Translations under genes and position numbers: made by a program
Notes under the pieces: generated by a model
Seen by the model: the letters and a program-made list of their open reading frames with translations, nothing else
What the model was told of the DNA's origin: nothing
Database searches by the model: none
Assembly: GCA_046726955.1 (NCBI GenBank)
Contig: JBKPBQ010000381.1
Location: 1-5,708, forward strand
Length of the DNA: 5,708 nt
Origin: CAVPGH01 sp046726955
GTDB taxonomy: Bacteria > Acidobacteriota > Vicinamibacteria > Fen-336
Reading direction: 5' to 3'
In this document: positions 1 to 4,105 of the stretch, piece after piece
How positions within the stretch are numbered: the first letter of the stretch is position 1
How the letters are laid out: the number at the start of each line of letters is the position of its first letter

Positions 1-1
1 C

Positions 2-634
2 GTGGCGCGGATTTCGGGAATGATCCTGCACCCGCGCTTCTACCAGATGGGCGGACGAGAGGCGCACGACCGGCTGCGGCGCGAGATGCGGATCGACAGC
101 GGCTTCACCGTGCTCCTGCTCTTCGGCGGAAAGGGCTCGCCCGAGATGGAGCCGCTCTCGGAAAGGCTCCTCGCGCTCTCACCGGACTTCCGCGTGATCG
201 CGATCTGCGGCGACAACCCGGACCTGCAGCGGCGGCTCGCAACCCTGCAGGCGCGCGCGGACGGCCGGCTCCACGCGATCGGCTTCACGGATCGCGTGGC
301 CGACTACATGGCCGCCGCCGACCTCCTCGTCACGAAGCCCGGTCCCGGCTCGCTCGCCGAAGCGTTCCAGCCGGGCGTACCCGTCGTGGTGGTGCGCGAC
401 CGCCACACGATCCCCCAGGAGCGCTTCAACACGGAGTTCGTGGAGGAGCACGGCCTGGGCGTGGTGGTGGGAGGATGGCCAGAGATCCCGCCGGCGGTGA
501 AATCCCTCGCCGACGACCGAGAGCGCCTCGACGGCTTGCGCGCGGCGATCCGCCGGCTTCCCTCGAACCGCGCGGTCTACGAGGTGATCGATTTGCTGGC
601 GACGGAGGTGACGGGACGCACGCGGACGGGATGA
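2..634 (+). CDS. GT28/MGDG-synthase-like glycosyltransferase, C-terminal part (5' end cut by window)
   Basis: The 210 visible residues form the nucleotide-sugar-binding C-terminal half of a GT-B glycosyltransferase of the MurG/monogalactosyldiacylglycerol-synthase type. Visible marks are an FTVLLLFGGKGS segment near residues 35-46 (a strand running into a glycine-rich loop), GFTDRVADYMAAADLLVTKPGPGSLAEA at about 94-121 split as GFTDRVADYM and TKPGPGSLAEA, and PQERFN at 138-143, where the family reads the UDP-sugar. The lipid-acceptor N-terminal domain is missing because the gene runs off the left edge. The GTG at position 2 is only an in-frame codon, not a supported start. Enzymes of this group move a hexose from a UDP-sugar to a membrane lipid at the cytoplasmic face, but the exact sugar and acceptor cannot be read here. 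The phosphatase gene begins 20 bases downstream on the same strand, so the two are probably cotranscribed. Family assignment is fairly sure; substrate is open. Confidence 0.85.
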   Translation: MARISGMILHPRFYQMGGREAHDRLRREMRIDSGFTVLLLFGGKGSPEMEPLSERLLALSPDFRVIAICGDNPDLQRRLATLQARADGRLHAIGFTDRVADYMAAADLLVTKPGPGSLAEAFQPGVPVVVVRDRHTIPQERFNTEFVEEHGLGVVVGGWPEIPPAVKSLADDRERLDGLRAAIRRLPSNRAVYEVIDLLATEVTGRTRTG

Positions 635-654
635 TAAAATAGGGAGTTCGCCTC

Positions 655-1866
655 ATGGAAGCCAAGCTCCTCTATCGCCGGCTGGACGCGCTGCTCGCCG
701 CGCTCGACCCGCGCCGCCCCCAGAACGTGCTCGCCCAGCAGTTCCTCGAGGACTGCTTCCAGGCGCTGCGCGAAGACCTGCGGCTGCGCGCGGGGATCCT
801 CTATCTCGAGCAGCGTGACAGCTTCGTCCACGCGAAGACGGTGGGCGACCCTCGGGGACCGGTCGCGGAGTCGCTGGAGAACGAGGGCCCGCCCCTGCAG
901 CTCGTCTTTCGTCACCGCGTCTACATCTTCCCCGAGCCCCTCGCCGAGGGCGCGCCCTACCGCCTGGGACTCCTCCCGCGGGCGGCGGCGGCCGGCCTCG
1001 TGGTGGGACGGCGGCCGAGCCGCATCGTCTTCTTCTTCCTGATCGAGGACGGCTGGCTCCGCGAGGAGCTCGACTTCGCGCTCAACACGGTGCGCGCCGC
1101 CCTCGGCTCGCGGCTCGTGGACGCGCGGGTGCGCGGGTCGTTCCAGCAGGCGGCGGAGATCCAGGAGAGCCTCCTCGAGGAGCCTCCGGACTTCCCCGGC
1201 TTCGACATCGCCTGCCGCTCCGTCCCCACCGAGGAGGTCGGGGGCGACTTCTACGACTTCCACGCGTTCGACGGGCAGATGCTCGGGCTCGCCATCGGCG
1301 ACGCGAGCGGCCACGGGCTCCCCGCGGCGCTGCTCGTCCGCGACGTGGTGACCGGCCTGCGGATGGGGATCGAGAAGGAGCTGAAGATCGCCACCGTCTT
1401 TTCGAAGCTCAACCGCGTGATCCACCGGAGCAATCTCTCGAGCCGGTTCGTGAGCGTCTTTTACGGGGAGCTGGAGGCGGACGGCAACCTCATCTACGTG
1501 AACGCCGGCCACCCCCCGCCGCTCCTCTTCTTCCGCGACCCGAACCGCGGAACGGGAGAGCTGGAGCTGAAGATCGGGGGAACGGTGATCGGCCCGCTGC
1601 CCGAGGTGGAGTTCCGCCGCGGCTTCGCGCGCGTGCTCCCCGGCGAGGTGCTCATGCTCTGCACCGACGGGATCCTCGAGCGCCGCGACCCGCAGGGCGA
1701 GTTCTTCGGGCTCGACCGGGTGCGCGCTCTCGTGCGCGCGCACCAGGAAGCCACGGCGGAGGAAATGCTCGAGCGGCTCTACGCGGACGCGATGGCCTTC
1801 GGCAACAGCCGTCCCTGGGAGGACGACGCCACCGCGGTGATCGTCAAGCGCCGGCTGGAGACCTGA
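655..1866 (+). CDS. SpoIIE/RsbU-type PP2C serine phosphatase with GAF-like N-terminus
   Basis: This 403-residue cytoplasmic protein has two parts. Residues 1-160 look like a GAF-type sensor domain (weak call, from pattern and length). A linker with AAEIQESLL (166-174), typical of RsbU-like regulators, leads into a PP2C/SpoIIE domain at about 180-400. The metal-binding and active-site motifs are intact: EEVGGDFYDF (193-202, D198), IGDASGHGLPAALL (from 214, D216), NAGHPPPLL (from 283), LCTDGILE (335-342, D338) and WEDDATAV (388-395, D390/D391). Such enzymes remove phosphate from Ser/Thr of anti-sigma-factor antagonists (STAS proteins) in partner-switching, or from similar partners; no STAS or anti-sigma kinase gene is visible here. 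The ATG is supported by AGGGAG at 641-646, 8 bases upstream. No transmembrane segment is evident. It follows the glycosyltransferase closely and ends 6 bases from the convergent small membrane gene. The phosphatase call is firm; the input signal and target are unknown. Confidence 0.95.
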   Translation: MEAKLLYRRLDALLAALDPRRPQNVLAQQFLEDCFQALREDLRLRAGILYLEQRDSFVHAKTVGDPRGPVAESLENEGPPLQLVFRHRVYIFPEPLAEGAPYRLGLLPRAAAAGLVVGRRPSRIVFFFLIEDGWLREELDFALNTVRAALGSRLVDARVRGSFQQAAEIQESLLEEPPDFPGFDIACRSVPTEEVGGDFYDFHAFDGQMLGLAIGDASGHGLPAALLVRDVVTGLRMGIEKELKIATVFSKLNRVIHRSNLSSRFVSVFYGELEADGNLIYVNAGHPPPLLFFRDPNRGTGELELKIGGTVIGPLPEVEFRRGFARVLPGEVLMLCTDGILERRDPQGEFFGLDRVRALVRAHQEATAEEMLERLYADAMAFGNSRPWEDDATAVIVKRRLET

Positions 1867-1890
1867 CGCCGCTCAGTAATAGGAGCGGTG
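1867..1890. terminator. Hairpin over the convergent stop codons, possible bidirectional terminator
   Basis: CGCCGCTC (1867-1874) pairs with GAGCGGTG (1883-1890) around an 8-base loop AGTAATAG, giving an 8-pair stem with one G-T wobble. It begins immediately after the phosphatase stop and covers the last codons and the stop of the small minus-strand gene. The position between converging genes suits a shared terminator. Neither side has a T-run, so it is not a canonical intrinsic terminator and the call is tentative. Confidence 0.35.
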
Positions 1891-2055
1891 GAGCAGGTAG
1901 GCGCCGACCGTGCCGCCCACGACGGACGCCACGGCCAACGGCAGAAGCCCGGGCAGGGCGAGCAGCACGAGAACGGGGATCGCGGCGGCGAAGATGAGCC
2001 CACCTCCCCCCTCCGCGGGGATGCTGTTGATTCGGATACCGGGGTGGACACGCAT
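1873..2055 (-). CDS. Small hydrophobic membrane protein, 60 aa, unknown function
   Basis: I do not recognise this gene. It encodes 60 residues: a short polar N-terminus MRVHPGIRINSIPAEGGGG, then about 35 almost wholly hydrophobic residues (20-55), then a short basic/aromatic tail HRSYY. The hydrophobic stretch is broken near residues 35-39 by PGLLP and holds a GG at 47-48, so it could form a two-helix hairpin with both ends in the cytoplasm (Arg/His flank both sides), or one long helix. No lipobox or cleavage motif is seen. The ATG at 2055 is chosen because a strong AGGAGG lies upstream (2067-2072); a TTG two codons earlier is an alternative start with a tighter spacing. The same reading frame stays open far upstream through mtnC, but that part is a high-GC shadow. 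It sits 116 bases after mtnC on the same strand and could be read through from that operon or have its own promoter. Confidence 0.6.
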   Translation of the reverse strand: MRVHPGIRINSIPAEGGGGLIFAAAIPVLVLLALPGLLPLAVASVVGGTVGAYLLHRSYY

Positions 2056-2066
2056 GTTCAATTTCG

Positions 2067-2072
2067 CCTCCT
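2067..2072 (-). promoter_or_regulatory. Shine-Dalgarno AGGAGG of the small membrane protein gene
   Basis: Read on the minus strand this is a full AGGAGG (within GAGGAGG), 11 bases before the ATG at 2055 and 5 bases before an in-frame TTG. It is the strongest ribosome binding site in the window and is the main reason for calling the 60-residue gene real. The 11-base gap is slightly long, so the TTG start remains possible. Confidence 0.6.
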
Positions 2073-2130
2073 CACAAGCTGAGACGAGACGCGCCCTCCG
2101 GATGTTCAGCAATTCGGGGGGGAAGTGTGA

Positions 2131-2147
2131 GCGGCCGCACCGGCCGC
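2131..2147 (-). terminator. GC-rich hairpin in the mtnC/small-gene gap, possible terminator or operator
   Basis: GCGGCCG (2131-2137) and CGGCCGC (2141-2147) are a perfect 7-base inverted repeat with a 3-base loop. On the minus strand it lies 24 bases after the mtnC stop and is followed by a pyrimidine-rich stretch with a C-run rather than a T-run. It partly overlaps a second palindrome, GCGGTAACCGC at 2146-2156. The pair could end the mtn transcript, attenuate read-through, or serve as a protein-binding site for the small gene; the sequence does not decide. The rest of this 116-base gap shows no convincing -35/-10 promoter. Confidence 0.3.
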
Positions 2148-2171
2148 GGTAACCGCTAACTCGCTGTACGG

Positions 2172-2891
2172 CTAGGGTATCTCGTCGAGGCTGTGGATCA
2201 CGGGATGGAAGGCAGCGCCCGGCTTGGGCTCCGGCGCGCCCGGCCGCACGCAGAGGGCCGTCTTCACCCCGGCCAGCCGCGCCGCGTCCAGCTCGGCGGG
2301 GACGTCGGAGACGAACAGGACTTCGGTCGGCGTCTTCCCCCGCGCCGCCGCGATCTTCTCGTAGCTCGCCTTCTCGCGCTTGGGACCCGTCGTGGTGTCG
2401 AAGTAGCCGGAGAGGAACCTCGTGAGGTCGCCCGCGGTGGTGTTGCCGAAGAGCAGCCTCTGCGCGAGCACGCTGCCGGAGGAGAAGATCACGACCTCGC
2501 GACTGCTCTTCGTCCAGCGCGCGAGCGCCTTGGGGACGTCGTCGAAGACGGGCGCCATGATGAGCCCCGCCTTGTACGCCTCCTCCCAGATCTTGCCCTG
2601 GAGCGTCTTGAGCGGCGTCGACTTCCGGTCGCGGTCGATGAGCCAGCACGCGTACGCGCCGGGATCCGATTCCTTCCAGGGCGGCGGGACCTCTTCGCCG
2701 GACTCCTCGCTGTGCTCGCGGTGCAGGGCCTGCACGGCGGCGCTCACTTCGGCGTCGTTCGCGTAGGCGTGGATCCAGCCGGAGATGCGCTCCTTCGCGT
2801 AGGGAAAGAGCACGTCCTGGACGAAGGAGACCGGTGTCACCGTCCCCTCCACGTCGAGGAGCGCGACCTTGAAGGCGGCGGGAGCCGCCAT
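2172..2891 (-). CDS. mtnC: Enolase-phosphatase, methionine salvage
   Basis: The product (239 residues, normal for the family) is the bifunctional HAD enzyme that enolises 2,3-diketo-5-methylthiopentyl-1-phosphate and then removes its phosphate to give acireductone. All HAD motifs are present in the MtnC form: motif I DVEGTVTP (13-20, nucleophile D13, and E15 where most HAD enzymes have Asp, which is the mark of this subfamily), motif II FSSGS (136-140), the motif III lysine in TGPKREKASYEKI (K171), and motif IV FVSDVPAELDAARLAG (S195, D196, D202). The cap region carries LQGKIWEEAYKAG (97-109), typical of the family. The start is the ATG at 2891, whose A is also the last base of the mtnD stop (TGATG), implying translational coupling; longer in-frame upstream sequence overlaps mtnD and is not part of the gene. 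The stop is TAG at 2172-2174. The identification is secure. Confidence 0.96.
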   Translation of the reverse strand: MAAPAAFKVALLDVEGTVTPVSFVQDVLFPYAKERISGWIHAYANDAEVSAAVQALHREHSEESGEEVPPPWKESDPGAYACWLIDRDRKSTPLKTLQGKIWEEAYKAGLIMAPVFDDVPKALARWTKSSREVVIFSSGSVLAQRLLFGNTTAGDLTRFLSGYFDTTTGPKREKASYEKIAAARGKTPTEVLFVSDVPAELDAARLAGVKTALCVRPGAPEPKPGAAFHPVIHSLDEIP

Positions 2892-3457
2892 CAGGCCGTG
2901 CGCGCCGTCCCGGCGAGCTGCGCCGGGCCCAGGCAGACCGGCTCGAATCCCGTCTCCGCCCCGCTCTCCGTGTAGTGCGGCGTCCACCCCGCGGGGTCCT
3001 GGAAGAGGCGGATGGCGCGGATGCGCCGGTCGGCGCAGAGGTCGAACCAGTGCCACGTGCCGCGCGGCACGCGCAGGAGGTCGCCCGGTCCCACCTCGAT
3101 CGCGAGCACCGCGCCCTTCCGCGGACGCACGTGGAAGAGCCCGCGGCCCTGGATGATGAAGCGCACCTCGTCCTCGTCGTGCCAGTGCTCGCGCCGGAAC
3201 TTCGCGAGCATGCCCTCGAGGCCCGGCGTCTCCGGCTTCACGTCGATCACGTCGGCGGTGACGTAGCCGCCGTCCTTCTTGAGCGCGTCGATCTCCGCGG
3301 CGTAGGCGGCGAGCACCTCCTCGGCGGGCGCGTCCTCCGACACGGGATGGGCGGGAGCCCAGCGCTCGAACCGGATGTCCGCCTCCTGGAGTCGCGCACG
3401 GACGGCGTCCTCTTCGGTGAAGACGCGGTCCTCGCTGGGCACGCGTACGGTCGCCAT
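2891..3457 (-). CDS. mtnD: Acireductone dioxygenase (cupin), methionine salvage
   Basis: This 188-residue cytosolic cupin oxidises acireductone with O2. In this family the Fe(II) form yields 2-keto-4-methylthiobutyrate and formate (on-pathway), while the Ni(II) form yields methylthiopropionate, CO and formate. The metal ligands are visible: REHWHDEDEVRFIIQG (89-104) gives H91, H93 and E97, and PRGTWHWFDL (131-140) gives H136. The family's closing signature RLFQDPAGWTPHY follows at 150-162. Which metal is used cannot be read from sequence. The ATG at 3457 comes 2 bases after the mtnB stop and has GAGAGG (3464-3469) 6 bases upstream, inside the end of mtnB. The stop TGA overlaps the mtnC start by one base. 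The substrate comes from MtnC, encoded next. The N-terminal 30 residues are somewhat variable, as is usual. The identification is secure. Confidence 0.96.
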   Translation of the reverse strand: MATVRVPSEDRVFTEEDAVRARLQEADIRFERWAPAHPVSEDAPAEEVLAAYAAEIDALKKDGGYVTADVIDVKPETPGLEGMLAKFRREHWHDEDEVRFIIQGRGLFHVRPRKGAVLAIEVGPGDLLRVPRGTWHWFDLCADRRIRAIRLFQDPAGWTPHYTESGAETGFEPVCLGPAQLAGTARTA

Positions 3458-3459
3458 CT

Positions 3460-4086
3460 CTAGCCTCTCCCCGCGAGGAGGAGGCGCCCGCGTACCTCGA
3501 ACAGGAACTCGAGGATCTCCACGTGGCGCCTCGCCTCCGTCGCGTCCATTCCCCAAGTATAGAGCCCGTGGCCGGCGAGGAGCAGCCCGTGGCTTTCCGG
3601 GTGCCGATCCAGGGTGGAGACGAGATCGCGAACGAGAACCGTGTAGTCCTGCGTGTTGGGAAGGACGGGGAGCCATTCGCGGTGCTCGTGGGTCTTCACC
3701 CCCGCGAGGCCCTTCAGCATCTCGTAGCCCTCGAGGGCGAACCCGCCGGCGCCGGAGTGGGCGTCCGAGAGGATCGTGCTCCAGACGGAGTGGGTGTGGA
3801 GCACGGAGCCGGCGCCGCGCTTGCGCACGATCTCGAGGTGCAGTGACGTCTCGTCCGAGGCCTTGCCCTCGCCACGCACGCGCGCGCCCGCCGCGTCCAC
3901 TTCCAGGACCTGGTCCGCCGTGAGCGCGCCCTTGTCGACACCGCTGCGCGTGATGGCGAGCCGGAGGGGTTCGCGCGAGACGACTGCGCTCAAGTTGCCG
4001 CTCGTCCCCAGCATCCAGCCGCGGCGGTAGAAGCCGGCCGCGGTCTCCACGAGGATGCGCGCGGCCGCCGCGAAGTCGTCGGTCAT
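3460..4086 (-). CDS. mtnB: Methylthioribulose-1-phosphate dehydratase, methionine salvage
   Basis: The 208-residue product belongs to the class II aldolase/adducin fold and dehydrates 5-methylthioribulose-1-phosphate to 2,3-diketo-5-methylthiopentyl-1-phosphate. Seen in order: GTSGNLS (27-33) and ITRSGVDKGAL (45-55), which bind the phosphate end; KASDETSLHLEIVRKR (75-90); VLHTHSVW (95-102) with zinc ligands H97 and H99; LEGYEMLKGL (118-127), where E122 matches the catalytic acid of the MtnB/APIP group; THEHREWLPVLPNTQDY (132-148); and LLLAGHGLYTWGMDATEARRH (168-188, split here as LLLAGHGLYTWG and EARRH) with third zinc ligand H173. YEMLKG plus HGLYTWG separates it from fuculose-phosphate aldolase or ribulose-phosphate epimerase relatives. 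The ATG at 4086 has only a weak, distant Shine-Dalgarno (around 4103-4107), so coupling to the upstream fusion gene, which ends 19 bases before, is likely. The identification is secure. Confidence 0.95.
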   Translation of the reverse strand: MTDDFAAAARILVETAAGFYRRGWMLGTSGNLSAVVSREPLRLAITRSGVDKGALTADQVLEVDAAGARVRGEGKASDETSLHLEIVRKRGAGSVLHTHSVWSTILSDAHSGAGGFALEGYEMLKGLAGVKTHEHREWLPVLPNTQDYTVLVRDLVSTLDRHPESHGLLLAGHGLYTWGMDATEARRHVEILEFLFEVRGRLLLAGRG

Positions 4087-4105
4087 GCGGTCAGTCTAGC
4101 CGACC

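Noticed and set aside
2..4. GTG as true start of the glycosyltransferase
   Set aside because: The family needs an N-terminal acceptor domain of roughly 150 or more residues; the gene is simply cut by the window edge.
633..640. AT-rich GATAAAAT before the phosphatase gene as a -10 box
   Set aside because: No matching -35 lies 16-18 bases upstream, and the short distance to the ATG would leave almost no leader; read-through from the glycosyltransferase is simpler.
577..1743. Long minus-strand frame (388 codons) antisense to the phosphatase gene
   Set aside because: It lies opposite a gene with all PP2C motifs intact; its translation is rich in Glu/Arg/Ala/His repeats typical of GC-rich antisense shadows and shows no domain.
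2056..2649. Upstream extension of the small membrane gene frame (258-codon reading)
   Set aside because: Most of it overlaps mtnC out of frame; only the last 60 codons have a ribosome site and sensible composition.
2193..2975. Plus-strand frame of 260 codons opposite mtnC
   Set aside because: mtnC has complete HAD motifs on the other strand; this frame shows no recognisable domain.
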